Shown: piece after piece, positions 1 through 9,219 of the stretch
Layout: each line of letters opens with the position of its first letter
How positions within the stretch are numbered: position 1 is the first letter of the stretch
IMG/VR virus record: IMGVR_UViG_3300044630_002050
Span: 1-24,156 of that record
Source of the DNA: a virus
DNA: 24,156 nucleotides
Strand: one strand, 5' to 3'
Position numbers and translations under genes: made by a program
Notes under the pieces: model-generated
The model's input: only the letters and a program-made list of their open reading frames with translations
What the model was told of the DNA's origin: nothing
Databases searched by the model: none

Positions 1-9
1 TAGGTAATC

Positions 10-1974
10 ATGGCTATTGATTTCCCTAACTCACCCTCGCCTGGAACTAACCATACGGTAGATGGCAAAACCTGGACCTTCACAGACGGTAAGTGGGCGC
101 TAAATGTCGGAGTCGGTGGCGTTCAGGGGCCGACTGGAGCCACTGGTGCCACTGGTGCCACTGGTGCCACTGGTGCCACTGGAGTAACAGGAGCAACAGG
201 ACCAGAAGGCGCTACAGGTCCTACTGGTACAACAGGCGCTACTGGTGCAACTGGAATTGGTGCAACGGGAGATACAGGACCAACTGGTGCGACTGGTGCA
301 ACTGGCGCAACTGGACCAGCAGGAGTAGAAGGCGCACCTGGTGTAAATGGATTAAATGGCGAACCTGGCGCACCTGGTGCAGAAGGCGCACCTGGAGCGG
401 TTGGTGCAGAAGGCACACCTGGAGCGGCTGGTGCAGAAGGAGCAACTGGAGCAACTGGACCGACAGGTTCTGCTGGAGCAACTGGACCGACAGGTTCTGC
501 TGGTATAGACGGCGGCGGCGGAGTTAAGTATGTTTATAGTTGGTATACAGGAACTGCACCAACTGCAGGACAAATTGATTTCAATAGTGTTTACTTCCAT
601 AATGTCACCACAATAAGAATACATCAGAATGCAAAAAATTTAACTTCTCAATACAATTGGATTAACCAATGGCAGGTCGGTGGTAAATTACTTATCTCTA
701 ATGCCGCTGGTAATGTAGCCATGTTTACAATAACTTCTGCTCCAACAGAAAATAGTTTTGTTTATTCTGTAGGTGTTTCAAACTATAATGATTGGGATGT
801 CGCCAGATACCTACAACTTTCTTTTGGATTTGATGGGGATACAAACTTTGATGAAGATGTAGTTGTTTCTTATTTCCCAGTTTCTACAGGACCAACAGGA
901 CCAACAGGACCAACTGGACCGACAGGCGCAACTGGCGCAACGGGTACTGTGAGTTTGGATAGCCCTGCGTTTACAGGTACACCTACTGCACCTACTGCTG
1001 CTGCTGGGACAAACACAACACAACTTGCAACAACAGAATTTGTAACTACGGCTGCTACTGGTGTTACTAGTGGTTTCCGTAACGAATTAATCAACGGCGG
1101 TTTTGATATTTGGCAACGATGGGTGGCAACCTCAATAAATGTTGATGCTGGTGTAACTGCGTACACGGCAGACAGATGGTTTATGTCTCCAGTCGGTTCA
1201 ATGATGGGTGCGATTAGGGACACCAATGTTCCCCCTACAAGCCTTTCAAAATACTCTTTGCAGATTGCGCCGAATGGAACAAGTGGCTCTACTTGTAAAT
1301 TGGGGCAGCGAATTGAATCAGCAAATGTTTATGCGCTTAAAGGTACTGTCACTTTTTCTGCTTGGATTTTCAACAACACAAGCGCATCAATGACTCCAGT
1401 ACTTCTCTTGGGAACACCTTCAGCGGAAGATAACTTCACGACTGTTACCAATAGGTTGACACAATCTCTACAGTCTTGCGCCAATGGAGCATGGACAAAA
1501 GTTACGCATACGGTAGATATTTCTGGTTATACGAATATCAACAATGGTTTGCAGTTAGAAATACAAACAAGCGGTCATACGACTTTCGGGCGTATAGTAA
1601 GAATCGCAGAAGTTCAACTAGAGCGAAACACGCAGCCGACCCCGTTTGAACAACGACCAATCGGCGTAGAACTAGCCCTATGCCAACGGTATTACCAGAT
1701 TGGCAGACTTGCTGCTGCTGGATATGGAATAGTTGCAACTGTTGACTCGGGAGCATATGGAAACTTTAGTTTCCCGACAAGAATGAGAGCAGCCCCTACA
1801 ATAACTGAATTAACAAAAGCGCTTGGTGGTTCTCCTGCTGGATATGGCTCTGGAACAACATATATAGATGTGTCTGGATTCGGGTTTAGATATAACCACG
1901 GTGGAGGCGGAGGTGGGTCTGGTTCAGGCAACTTGTCTTTTGACCTAACATGGAGCGCAGCATCAGAACTATGA
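10..1974 (+). CDS. collagen-like phage tail fibre / receptor-binding protein A (654 aa)
   Basis: Structural tail fibre, probably displayed at the virion tip for host adsorption. Residues 1-35 are an anchor-like segment ([12 protein letters not shown], then [10 protein letters not shown]) that recurs almost unchanged in the fibre at 2129-2956. Residues 39-168 are Gly-X-Y collagen repeats, mostly GAT and later GAP/GAE. A globular insert follows at about 170-290, then a second short collagen run at 293-312. Residues 317-345 match the common fibre motif [13 protein letters not shown]...TTEFV. The C-terminal domain begins near 358 with NGGFDIWQR...ADRW, typical of carbohydrate-binding-like tips of prophage fibres, and ends in a Gly-rich tail. 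ATG at 10 begins the conserved anchor. The next gene starts within the stop codon (ATGA), implying translational coupling. The fibre role is secure from architecture; receptor specificity is unknown. Confidence 0.88.
   Translation: MAIDFPNSPSPGTNHTVDGKTWTFTDGKWALNVGVGGVQGPTGATGATGATGATGATGVTGATGPEGATGPTGTTGATGATGIGATGDTGPTGATGATGATGPAGVEGAPGVNGLNGEPGAPGAEGAPGAVGAEGTPGAAGAEGATGATGPTGSAGATGPTGSAGIDGGGGVKYVYSWYTGTAPTAGQIDFNSVYFHNVTTIRIHQNAKNLTSQYNWINQWQVGGKLLISNAAGNVAMFTITSAPTENSFVYSVGVSNYNDWDVARYLQLSFGFDGDTNFDEDVVVSYFPVSTGPTGPTGPTGPTGATGATGTVSLDSPAFTGTPTAPTAAAGTNTTQLATTEFVTTAATGVTSGFRNELINGGFDIWQRWVATSINVDAGVTAYTADRWFMSPVGSMMGAIRDTNVPPTSLSKYSLQIAPNGTSGSTCKLGQRIESANVYALKGTVTFSAWIFNNTSASMTPVLLLGTPSAEDNFTTVTNRLTQSLQSCANGAWTKVTHTVDISGYTNINNGLQLEIQTSGHTTFGRIVRIAEVQLERNTQPTPFEQRPIGVELALCQRYYQIGRLAAAGYGIVATVDSGAYGNFSFPTRMRAAPTITELTKALGGSPAGYGSGTTYIDVSGFGFRYNHGGGGGGSGSGNLSFDLTWSAASEL
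145..180 (+). repeat. 9-bp tandem repeat encoding Gly-Ala-Thr
   Basis: Four perfect consecutive copies of GGTGCCACT, preceded by one variant copy at 136-144. They encode the GAT triplets of the collagen stalk. Perfect DNA identity, rather than synonymous drift, points to recent slippage, so stalk length is probably variable between relatives. Confidence 0.85.
451..504 (+). repeat. 27-bp tandem repeat in collagen stalk
   Basis: Two adjacent 27-bp units (451-477 and 478-504) differ only at the last base. They encode ATGPTGSAG twice, at the end of the first collagen segment of fibre A. This is a second slippage-prone site in the same stalk. Confidence 0.8.
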
Positions 1975-2129
1975 GTTACTCAATTTTAGAATCAGAACTT
2001 TTTGGAATAACAATTTTTCATAAAGAAACCAAATCATGGATTCCGTTAGACCCTGCCAACTCTGATTATCGGGCGTATCTTGCGTGGGTTGCTGAAGGTA
2101 ACACCGCAGAAGAATGGAACCCTGAATAA
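1971..2129 (+). CDS. small tail-fibre assembly-like protein (52 aa)
   Basis: Short protein beginning [12 protein letters not shown] and ending [15 protein letters not shown]. The C-terminal part, [22 protein letters not shown], resembles the short conserved tail seen in many phage proteins encoded next to tail fibres (XkdW-like or fibre-assembly-like), where a Tyr-x-x-(Tyr/Phe)-Leu-x-Trp-x-x-x-Gly-Asn pattern is typical. It overlaps the upstream fibre stop by ATGA and the downstream fibre start by TAATG, so three genes are translationally chained. It is below usual ORF length cutoffs but its coupling and codon pattern support it. A chaperone or accessory role for the flanking fibres is inferred from position. 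Confidence 0.75.
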   Translation: MSYSILESELFGITIFHKETKSWIPLDPANSDYRAYLAWVAEGNTAEEWNPE

Positions 2130-2956
2130 TGGCTATTGACTTTCCAAACGCACCATCTCCGGGCGCTAATTTTACAGTAAACTCTAAGACCTATACGTTT
2201 ACAGACGGTAAGTGGGCGCTCAACGTCAGCACTGGCGGTGTAACCGGTGCAACTGGCCCAACTGGGATTACTGGTCCAACGGGCGCGACTGGAATTACTG
2301 GCGCGACCGGATTGACAGGACCGACAGGACCAACTGGTGCTGCTGCGAGTGTGCAAAAAATCTATGTTGCAGAGTACACAACAAACGGAAGCGGAACATG
2401 GACTTGTCCTGCTGGTGTCACGCAAATAAAACTGACACTTATTGGTGCAGGCGGGGGAGGGGGATTTGCCACAGCAACGGCAACCTCTAATGGGCAATCA
2501 AGCGTTGCTTCCCTTACAGGCTACGAAGATGGTGGCTCAACGACCTTTGTTGTTGGCGGCACTACATATACGGCTCTTGGTGGGGTAATGGGGGCAATTG
2601 ACACCAGTACTGCTCCTGGTGGCTCTTTTGGAACTAAAATTGCAGGAAGTTCTAGCACTCAAACAGGTTCTTGGACCGCAGAAAATAGATACCCTGGCTC
2701 TGGGGGTGTTGGGGGCTGGGTAAATGCTTCAGCGAATGCAGCCGTGGAGCAGGAATTTGGTGACTATGTAAGCGTGGTGGTTACTGCAAGGGCGTATGCA
2801 GGTCGTGGGCAAGATGGAGTAACGGAAGTTTTTCAAGTAACCACTGTTCCATCTACTGTCTACTCGTTTAATGTAGGCATGGCTAACGGCTACACAGGAA
2901 CTACCCCTGCAAAAATGGGTTCAAATGGCGCTGTCATTATTGAGTATGTAGTTTAA
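2129..2956 (+). CDS. collagen-like tail fibre B with Gly-rich C-terminal domain (275 aa)
   Basis: Second fibre. Residues 1-33 repeat the anchor of fibre A ([23 protein letters not shown]). At the DNA level a stretch around 2201-2220 is nearly identical to 83-102. Residues 37-72 are collagen triplets (GAT, GPT, GIT). From about residue 78 the protein has a beta-rich, Gly-rich tip (TCPAGVTQIKLTLIGAGGG...), the pattern of the glycine-rich fibre-tip domain that often follows a WTCPAGV motif. It is much shorter than fibre A and has a different tip on the same anchor, as expected for alternative or co-assembled receptor-binding proteins. The start is fixed by the TAATG overlap with the 52-aa gene. 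Confidence 0.85.
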   Translation: MAIDFPNAPSPGANFTVNSKTYTFTDGKWALNVSTGGVTGATGPTGITGPTGATGITGATGLTGPTGPTGAAASVQKIYVAEYTTNGSGTWTCPAGVTQIKLTLIGAGGGGGFATATATSNGQSSVASLTGYEDGGSTTFVVGGTTYTALGGVMGAIDTSTAPGGSFGTKIAGSSSTQTGSWTAENRYPGSGGVGGWVNASANAAVEQEFGDYVSVVVTARAYAGRGQDGVTEVFQVTTVPSTVYSFNVGMANGYTGTTPAKMGSNGAVIIEYVV

Positions 2957-2965
2957 GGAGACATT

Positions 2966-3232
2966 ATGGAATACACATATGAAGTAGACGACAAAAATGA
3001 AGCAACCATTACATGGACCGGTGTAATTAATGGTTCTTCTTTTTCTCACACAATAAGTCAATTTAACTTCCCTCACAACTGGATGCCGTGGACAAAAGAA
3101 GATGCTGAACAATGGGCTGAAGAAACCATTCAGGCAATCAAAGACAACGGGGATGTTTATATCGCTCCCGTGTATGACCAAAATGAGCAGAGAGCAGCAT
3201 ACCTAGCCGCTAAAGCAGCACTAGAAGCGTAA
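2966..3232 (+). CDS. hypothetical protein, tail-module accessory (88 aa)
   Basis: Family not recognised. It has a strong ribosome site, AAGGAG, 7 nt before ATG. The N-terminal half alternates polar and hydrophobic residues (MEYTYEVDDKNEATITWTGV) and looks like a beta-hairpin. The middle has NFPHNWMPWTKEDAEQWAEE, and the C-terminus is helical and Ala-rich (AAYLAAKAALEA). The WTKEDAEQWA...I pattern is seen in small proteins encoded beside phage fibres. It lies 9 nt after fibre B, so it is co-transcribed with it. An accessory or assembly role is inference from position. Confidence 0.7.
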   Translation: MEYTYEVDDKNEATITWTGVINGSSFSHTISQFNFPHNWMPWTKEDAEQWAEETIQAIKDNGDVYIAPVYDQNEQRAAYLAAKAALEA

Positions 3233-3251
3233 AGACAGAAGAGAAACTTGC

Positions 3252-3257
3252 TAGTAT
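3252..3257 (+). promoter_or_regulatory. -10-like box for a leaderless start of the glycosyltransferase gene
   Basis: TAGTAT lies six bases before the ATG at 3264 and no Shine-Dalgarno sequence precedes that ATG. A -10 box of the TANNNT class placed here would start the RNA at or next to the A of ATG. This is the usual geometry of actinobacterial leaderless mRNAs. No convincing -35 is seen. Confidence 0.45.
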
Positions 3258-3263
3258 CTCGGC

Positions 3264-4319
3264 ATGAGATTTCACGTAGTTTCCCTACCTCACACAAGCA
3301 CCACTGAAGACTTCACGGCTTGTGCCTATACGGAGAAAGTCCGTAAGTTCTGCATCATGATGAAGGACCTCGGACATACCGTGTTTCTGTACGGTGGAGA
3401 GTTCAACGAAGCGCCCTGCGACGAACACATCACCTGTATTACCGAAGAACAGCGTTTAGAGGCTGTAGGCCCGAATCACTACTCGGCAGCGTCTTTTGAC
3501 TGGAATCTCCCTCATTGGGTTGAGTTCAATAGCAATGTAATCAAGGGCATCCAAGAGCGACTGGAGCACAAGGACTTTATTTGTCTCATCGCCGGCTTTG
3601 CCTCTAAACCCATAGCCGATGCTTTCCCTGACGAATTAAGCGTGGAGTTCGGAATTGGCTACGGCGGGTCATTTGCCAACTATAAGGTTTTTGAGTCCTA
3701 CGCATGGATGCACTCGTGCTACGGCTCCAAAGTGACCGACCCCCATGCCCTTGACGGCAAGTTCTACGACACGGTAATCCCAAGTTATATTGACGTCAAA
3801 GACTTTCCTTTACAAGAAGAGCCAGATGACTATTATTTGTTCATAGGACGCCTTATTGAGCGCAAGGGCTATCAGATTGCAGTTGACGTCTGTAAGGCCT
3901 TAGGAAAGCGTCTGGTGGTCGCTGGACAGGGTTCTGCGCCCAACTATGGGGAGTATGTCGGAGTCGTGGGGACGGAAGAGCGAGCAAAGTTAATGGGCGG
4001 TGCCATTGCTACTTTTACGCCAACTATTTACGTTGAACCTTTTGGAACAGTAGCGATTGAAGCAATGGCTTGTGGGTCTCCAATCATCTCTACGGATTGG
4101 GGCGCGTTTACGGAAACAGTCATTGATGGAGTCACCGGATTTCGTTGTCACACCATGAAAGAGTTTGCTGAGGCTACGGAGAATGTGAAAACTCTTGACA
4201 GAGCAGCAATTAGCAAATACTCAAAAGAGCGCTACGGATTAGACGCGGTTGGCTTGATGTACGAAAAGTACTTCACTCGTCTTCAAGGCTTGTGGGGAAA
4301 AGGTTTCTACGAACTTTAA
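3264..4319 (+). CDS. GT4-like (GT-B fold) glycosyltransferase (351 aa)
   Basis: Predicted retaining nucleotide-sugar transferase of the GT-B, GT4-like class. The C-terminal donor-binding half shows YLFIGRLIERKGYQIAVDV (residues 191-209) and the diagnostic E-x7-E motif, EPFGTVAIEAMACGSP (Glu258 and Glu266), followed by ISTDWGAFTETV and GVTGFRC. The N-terminal acceptor half is shorter and less canonical than in cellular enzymes. The gene sits between tail-fibre genes and has its own possible leaderless promoter. In phages such enzymes decorate virion proteins, DNA or host surface polysaccharide. Position beside Ser/Thr-rich collagen fibres favours fibre glycosylation, but that is inference. Confidence 0.85.
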   Translation: MRFHVVSLPHTSTTEDFTACAYTEKVRKFCIMMKDLGHTVFLYGGEFNEAPCDEHITCITEEQRLEAVGPNHYSAASFDWNLPHWVEFNSNVIKGIQERLEHKDFICLIAGFASKPIADAFPDELSVEFGIGYGGSFANYKVFESYAWMHSCYGSKVTDPHALDGKFYDTVIPSYIDVKDFPLQEEPDDYYLFIGRLIERKGYQIAVDVCKALGKRLVVAGQGSAPNYGEYVGVVGTEERAKLMGGAIATFTPTIYVEPFGTVAIEAMACGSPIISTDWGAFTETVIDGVTGFRCHTMKEFAEATENVKTLDRAAISKYSKERYGLDAVGLMYEKYFTRLQGLWGKGFYEL

Positions 4320-4356
4320 ATAGCAACTACTTGCGCCCTGTGCGGTTGAATTAACG

Positions 4357-4362
4357 TAAAAT
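4357..4362 (+). promoter_or_regulatory. candidate late -10 box (TAAAAT) upstream of the S74 fibre
   Basis: TAAAAT lies in the 75-bp gap between the glycosyltransferase and the S74 fibre. The same hexamer occurs in the short gaps before the genes at 6032, 8246 and 9239. TTGCGC at 4331-4336 is a possible -35 but the 20-bp spacer is too long for a standard promoter. Confidence 0.35.
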
Positions 4363-4394
4363 TGAGTTGAGTTCTACCAACAAGAGGGTTTTAA

Positions 4395-5711
<1,317 letters not shown>

Positions 5712-5734
5712 TGAACGACTCGTTACACCTCCTG

Positions 5735-5740
5735 TAGAGT
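5735..5740 (+). promoter_or_regulatory. -10-like box, possible leaderless start of the zinc protein gene
   Basis: TAGAGT is followed by exactly six bases and the ATG at 5747, the same geometry as at 3252-3264. A weak AGAG within the box could instead act as a poor ribosome site, so the leaderless reading is tentative. Confidence 0.3.
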
Positions 5741-5746
5741 AAACGT

Positions 5747-5989
5747 ATGACACCTTGGCAACAATGGAAGCGCAAGAACGCCGAAAGACAAAAATCAGGC
5801 AAAGTATCCCCTCTTGACTTTGTGAATCCAGACACTGAGTACGCACCTATTGATGAAATACAGCGCAGGATGAAACTCTGTGAAGGTTGCGAACATTACC
5901 TAAAAAGCAAACAATGCTCTCAATGTGGCTGTTTCATGCCGCTCAAGACTCGTCTTGCTTACGCTGAGTGCCCAATAGATAAATGGTAG
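5747..5989 (+). CDS. small zinc-binding phage protein (80 aa)
   Basis: The C-terminal half carries C45-x2-C48, C57-x2-C60, C62 and C75 in CEGCEHYLKSKQCSQCGC, then MPLKTRLAYAECPIDKW. A Cys-x2-Cys pair, a CxxCGC cluster, Lys-Thr/Ala-rich linker and terminal CP-x-x-KW form a recognisable small family encoded near tail genes in many myo- and siphophages (DUF6171-like), function unknown. The N-terminus is Lys/Arg-rich (WQQWKRKNAERQK). It lies between the S74 fibre and the surface protein. A structural zinc role is inferred from the cysteines. Confidence 0.8.
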   Translation: MTPWQQWKRKNAERQKSGKVSPLDFVNPDTEYAPIDEIQRRMKLCEGCEHYLKSKQCSQCGCFMPLKTRLAYAECPIDKW

Positions 5990-6004
5990 AAACCTCCCTC
6001 GTGC

Positions 6005-6010
6005 TAAAAT
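6005..6010 (+). promoter_or_regulatory. candidate late -10 box (TAAAAT) before the surface-protein gene
   Basis: TAAAAT lies 21 nt before the GTG at 6032, in the 42-bp gap after the zinc protein gene. It is the second of four TAAAAT boxes in the rightward block. No clear -35 is seen. Confidence 0.35.
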
Positions 6011-6018
6011 GGGTTACG

Positions 6019-6029
6019 CACGGGGGTGT
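6019..6029 (+). promoter_or_regulatory. CACGGGGGTGT translation-start element, copy 1
   Basis: An 11-bp sequence also found exactly at 9224-9234. Both copies follow a TAAAAT box and immediately precede a start codon (GTG 6032 and ATG 9239). The GGGGG run is probably an unusual Shine-Dalgarno sequence. The wider identity suggests a shared 5' leader element. Confidence 0.45.
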
Positions 6030-6031
6030 AT

Positions 6032-8026
6032 GTGAAGAAATTTTTACAGTTGACAAGACTATTGATTTTTGTCCCTGTCGTGTTTTTGGCAGTATTTGGA
6101 CCAATCGCTAAAGCGCTTGCTTCTAATAACCAAGGTCCAACAACATTTACCACAACAGGACCAAACGACTACTACTTTGAACTAACTGCTGGAACAACGT
6201 TCACCCTAAGAACATACGCTCAGCAGTACAATATTGATAGTCAATTATGGTTGTACGACAGCAATAACACAGTACTAGCAGTCAATGACGACTACTTCGG
6301 CTTGGATTCTTATATTTCGTACAATGTCCAGGAAACTGGAACATATCGCCTCCGTACAAGCATTTGTTGTGGAAACCCCGATAGTTGGACAGGAACTTCT
6401 TATGTAGTGGAATCAGGCTCTGCGCCGACAAACGCTCCACCCACTACGACCACTACTAGCACTACGACCACAAGTACCACTACTAGCACAACCAGTACCA
6501 CGACTACAACTATTGCTCCGTACCTAAACAGTCCACAAAACTTAGTAGTCACATCAAGCAATGAAAGCAAAGTTTATTTGTCATGGGACGCCCCAGAACA
6601 GTCAAATACACAAGTAGAGAGATACGCAGTTTTTTTCTCAAACAATAACTGGGATTCTGGTTGGGCGATTTCATCCATGGGAACATCTGCAATTGTTGAG
6701 AACTTGGAATCGGGAACCATTTATCAATTTAGGGTTCGTGCTGACAACGATTCTATTCCAGTTTATTCAGGGTGGAGCAATGAAGTAGAGAGAACAACTA
6801 CCGCTACAACCACTACAAGCAGTACAACAACTACCACTAGCACGACAACTACGACTAGTACAATTGTGGAAACGACAACTACAACGGAGGCTCCTGAATG
6901 GACTACGACGACTGTATTGACCCCACCTGCGACTGTCACGACGACTGAGCCAATAGATGAGACACCCCCGAGCGCGAGTTATCCCGAAAGCGATGGACCC
7001 CTCGCCTCGGTACCACAATATGCCCCAGAACAAGAGACAACAACACAAACGGACGAACCGCCGATAGTTGTTCCGGAACAAGTACAAGACACTGCTGACA
7101 TTGCCGTAGAAGACATTTTTGATGGACCAATGTCTAATGCAGGAATTGCCAATGCAGTTGATGACTTGATAGCGGACGCAGAAACACCAACACAACTAAC
7201 CGCTGTTGTTAACTCGCTTCTTGACCAAGAACTTTCAGACACTCAGTTTGCCACCGTTATTGAATCAGTGTTTGATGGACCTATGTCTAACGAGAACTTT
7301 GCCGCTGCAGTAGATGCGGTATTTGAAGACCCAACTAAACTTTCAGATGCACAATTTGAAGACGCAGTTACGGCGGTCTTTGATGGTCCATTGTCTGATG
7401 CTCAGTTTGAAGACGCAGTAGTCGCCGTCTTTGAAGATACAAACTCCCTTAGCGATGAACAGTTTGACGCCGCAGTACAGGCAGTCTTTGACGAGCCGCT
7501 TACTACGGAGCAATTCACCGAAGCCCTTAGTGCAGTGTTTGACGAACCAATCACTGACGAGAAGTTTGACGCAATCATTGATGCGGTTTTGGATGAGCCA
7601 CTCACTGAAGAGCAGTTTGAGGAACTGGTTAATGTCTTGGAATCAGAAACAGTTACAGAAGAACAGGTTGCGGCTGCGGTTGACTCAGTAATTGAAAACG
7701 GCGTTACCGAAGAGCAGGCAACCGACCTTGCGACAAGCGCAAAAGTTTTGGAAAGCATTGACGGCGAACAGGCAACAGAAATCTTTGCTGCGGTTGATAT
7801 TGGTGCAGTAACAACAGAAGAAGCAGCACAACTAGTTGAAGCAGTCCAAGGCGCTCCAACCGAAGTCAGAGAATCAATGGAATCTGAAATCAACATCTTT
7901 CAAGGGGCAATTGACACCTATGTACCCCTTGGCTCAAGTGTCCCTATTGGAACAAGAAGAGTAATTATTGGCGCTAGTGCTCTTGCAATTTTTTGTGCGC
8001 CCGTACCTGTATCTAGGAGAAACTAA
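6032..8026 (+). CDS. large secreted, membrane-anchored Thr-rich/FN3 surface protein (664 aa)
   Basis: Predicted cell-surface protein. Residues 1-31 are a signal peptide or signal anchor (KKFLQLTR then hydrophobic LLIFVPVVFLAVFGPIAKALA). Residues about 35-128 form a beta-rich PPC-like module (YYFELTAGTTFTLRTYAQ...YRLRTS). A Thr-rich linker (137-161) leads to a fibronectin type III domain (165-255), then a second Thr-rich linker and a Pro/Glu stretch. Residues about 398-560 hold seven or so degenerate 17-20-aa acidic repeats of the form LSDAQFEDAVxAVFDGP. The C-terminus (about 643-660) is a hydrophobic helix followed by an RRN tail, a membrane anchor. GTG 6032 is chosen over in-frame GTG 6026 because the latter overlaps the GGGGG ribosome site. 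Domains of this kind are typical of actinobacterial surface proteins, suggesting host origin. Possible roles are superinfection exclusion or surface remodelling; neither is shown. Confidence 0.75.
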   Translation: MKKFLQLTRLLIFVPVVFLAVFGPIAKALASNNQGPTTFTTTGPNDYYFELTAGTTFTLRTYAQQYNIDSQLWLYDSNNTVLAVNDDYFGLDSYISYNVQETGTYRLRTSICCGNPDSWTGTSYVVESGSAPTNAPPTTTTTSTTTTSTTTSTTSTTTTTIAPYLNSPQNLVVTSSNESKVYLSWDAPEQSNTQVERYAVFFSNNNWDSGWAISSMGTSAIVENLESGTIYQFRVRADNDSIPVYSGWSNEVERTTTATTTTSSTTTTTSTTTTTSTIVETTTTTEAPEWTTTTVLTPPATVTTTEPIDETPPSASYPESDGPLASVPQYAPEQETTTQTDEPPIVVPEQVQDTADIAVEDIFDGPMSNAGIANAVDDLIADAETPTQLTAVVNSLLDQELSDTQFATVIESVFDGPMSNENFAAAVDAVFEDPTKLSDAQFEDAVTAVFDGPLSDAQFEDAVVAVFEDTNSLSDEQFDAAVQAVFDEPLTTEQFTEALSAVFDEPITDEKFDAIIDAVLDEPLTEEQFEELVNVLESETVTEEQVAAAVDSVIENGVTEEQATDLATSAKVLESIDGEQATEIFAAVDIGAVTTEEAAQLVEAVQGAPTEVRESMESEINIFQGAIDTYVPLGSSVPIGTRRVIIGASALAIFCAPVPVSRRN

Positions 8027-8199
8027 TGTTTAAAAAACTTAAAGACGGACTGAGTGACTTGTCATGGACTCTTGCTGGAACAGCACTTGTTTTGATAACA
8101 CTAAGTGGACAGACAAGAACATACGGATTGTGGATATCTGGTATTGCTTTAATTGTTTACTTCTTTGGAATTCTTATTAGTAGCGATGATGGCGAATAA
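8026..8199 (+). CDS. small two-helix membrane protein (57 aa), holin-like
   Basis: Begins MFKKLKDGLSDLSWTLAG. Two hydrophobic segments, about residues 14-27 (WTLAGTALVLITLS) and 35-52 (LWISGIALIVYFFGILIS), are separated by a short polar turn, GQTRTYG. The tail, SDDGE, is acidic. Its start overlaps the stop of the surface protein (TAATG), and an AGGAGA ribosome site lies upstream. It sits directly before the endolysin gene. Size, topology and position suit a class II holin or a partner of the surface protein. No family is recognised. Confidence 0.72.
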   Translation: MFKKLKDGLSDLSWTLAGTALVLITLSGQTRTYGLWISGIALIVYFFGILISSDDGE

Positions 8200-8209
8200 A
8201 CATAAGTGG

Positions 8210-8215
8210 TAAAAT
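8210..8215 (+). promoter_or_regulatory. candidate late -10 box (TAAAAT) before endolysin
   Basis: TAAAAT lies 30 nt before the endolysin ATG, in a context (GTGGTAAAATTGA) similar to that at 4357. A ribosome site, AAAAAGGAAAA, follows. No -35 is recognised. Confidence 0.35.
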
Positions 8216-8245
8216 TGAACATCCGCTCTTAAAAAAGGAAAATTC

Positions 8246-8776
8246 ATGCCAAGAAAATATTCTTATTACCCAAGTTTTGACGGAAAAGGCGCACAACCTG
8301 GGACTCAAAAACTCGTTGAACTCTGTGGGAAAAGATGGAAAGCCACCAATTTGGGGATTTATTCCGCCAGATTGATGAGAAATTCCAAGACCGCGGGTAA
8401 GAAAATTGGCGACCCAGGCATGGAGAAGTTCCTCAGCGTTCACGCCACTGGAGCCGCATGTGACGTTGGTTACTCAGACCGCAAGGTTGGTCTTGAAATG
8501 TGGAACTGGTTTCTCAAGTACACCAAAGAACTCGGCATTGAAGAGATTCACGATTATGCATTTGATGCCAATGCAAAAGACGGAAAGCCCGGCTATGGAA
8601 GAGGCTTCAGGTGTAGTCGCGGTGAGGGCGAGGCTGGGGTAAAAATTTATAACGAAAAAGATAACGCTGGAAGTTTCGGAGGAAAGTGGCTCCATTTAGA
8701 ACTTTCTCCAGAAATGGCAAAAGACGCTGCAAAGTTTGAAGCAGCATGGCGCGCCCTTCCTAAGCCTGGTGCATGA
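8246..8776 (+). CDS. M15-like peptidase endolysin (176 aa)
   Basis: Predicted peptidoglycan peptidase of the peptidase M15 / D-Ala-D-Ala carboxypeptidase-like fold that lyses the host cell wall. The zinc-site motif S-x-H-x2-G-x-A-x-D is present as SVHATGAACD (His66, Asp73) and the second part as KWLHLELS (His150, with Glu152). The region between, GLEMWNWFLKYTKELGIEEI, fits the helix and strand before the active-site loop. There is no separate cell-wall-binding domain or signal peptide, so a holin is needed for release. Small membrane proteins are encoded immediately before and after, which completes a lysis cassette. The AAGGAAAA ribosome site supports ATG 8246. Confidence 0.82.
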   Translation: MPRKYSYYPSFDGKGAQPGTQKLVELCGKRWKATNLGIYSARLMRNSKTAGKKIGDPGMEKFLSVHATGAACDVGYSDRKVGLEMWNWFLKYTKELGIEEIHDYAFDANAKDGKPGYGRGFRCSRGEGEAGVKIYNEKDNAGSFGGKWLHLELSPEMAKDAAKFEAAWRALPKPGA

Positions 8777-8782
8777 TTCTGA

Positions 8783-9010
8783 ATGGAAGCAATTACAGTT
8801 GCTCTCATCACTGCAGTAGGCGCTGTTGTTGCCGTCCTTGTTGAAAAAGGTCGTCGTGAAAATAAAGCCGACCACGGGGTTGTTTCAGAAAAACTTGACA
8901 TCATTGGAAAGAACTTAGGTCGTTCAATTGACCGAGTGGAAGCGACTGTCGTCCGTAACGAAACAAAACTAGACCAACATATTCGTGACCACGTCAAGGG
9001 AGACATCTGA
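8783..9010 (+). CDS. single-TM coiled-coil holin-like protein (75 aa)
   Basis: The N-terminal helix (residues 3-20, AITVALITAVGAVVAVLVE) is followed by a charged, helical segment with heptad-like hydrophobics (VVSEKLDIIGKNLGRSIDRVEATV) and a basic C-terminus (HIRDHVKGDI). An N-terminal membrane helix plus a coiled coil right after the endolysin is the pattern of the DUF2746-like putative holins of actinobacteriophages. The stop overlaps the next start (ATGA-type at 9010). An i-spanin-like role is an alternative. Confidence 0.7.
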   Translation: MEAITVALITAVGAVVAVLVEKGRRENKADHGVVSEKLDIIGKNLGRSIDRVEATVVRNETKLDQHIRDHVKGDI

Positions 9011-9219
9011 TGGCACCAAAGAAACCAGCAAAGCCGATGGCTAGCCAAGTTAAGCAAGCAGTAAAAGACCCTGCTATCTATGGTTCGTCAATTATGTATA
9101 TCGGCTCAAAGAGTACGCCAAACAAATGCCCTAAGTGCGGCAAACACACTGTTAGGGGTATGTTACGCCATAAAGGAGATGCGCTTTTCTGTTCAGAAAC
9201 ATGCGCTAAGTCTTCTTAA
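9010..9219 (+). CDS. small zinc-ribbon protein (69 aa)
   Basis: The basic N-terminus (MAPKKPAKPMASQVKQAVKD) is followed by a zinc-ribbon-like unit CPKCGKHTVRGMLRHKGD and LFCSETC, giving C-x2-C and C-x3-C pairs. The start overlaps the previous stop. It lies inside the lysis cassette between two membrane proteins. Family and role are not recognised; metal binding is inferred from the four cysteines. Confidence 0.7.
   Translation: MAPKKPAKPMASQVKQAVKDPAIYGSSIMYIGSKSTPNKCPKCGKHTVRGMLRHKGDALFCSETCAKSS

Noticed and set aside
145-180. Possible CRISPR-like array
   Set aside because: Repeats are 9 bp, contiguous and in frame in a collagen stalk; no spacers.
123-624. Long minus-strand and alternate-frame reading frames over the collagen repeats
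   Set aside because: Gly-X-Y repeats keep other frames open by low complexity. Products are Pro/Ala- or Trp/Cys/Arg-rich with no start signals.
7402-7896. 164-aa minus-strand frame opposite the acidic repeats of the surface protein
   Set aside because: Ser/Ala-rich mirror of repetitive plus-strand codons. No ribosome site, no family.
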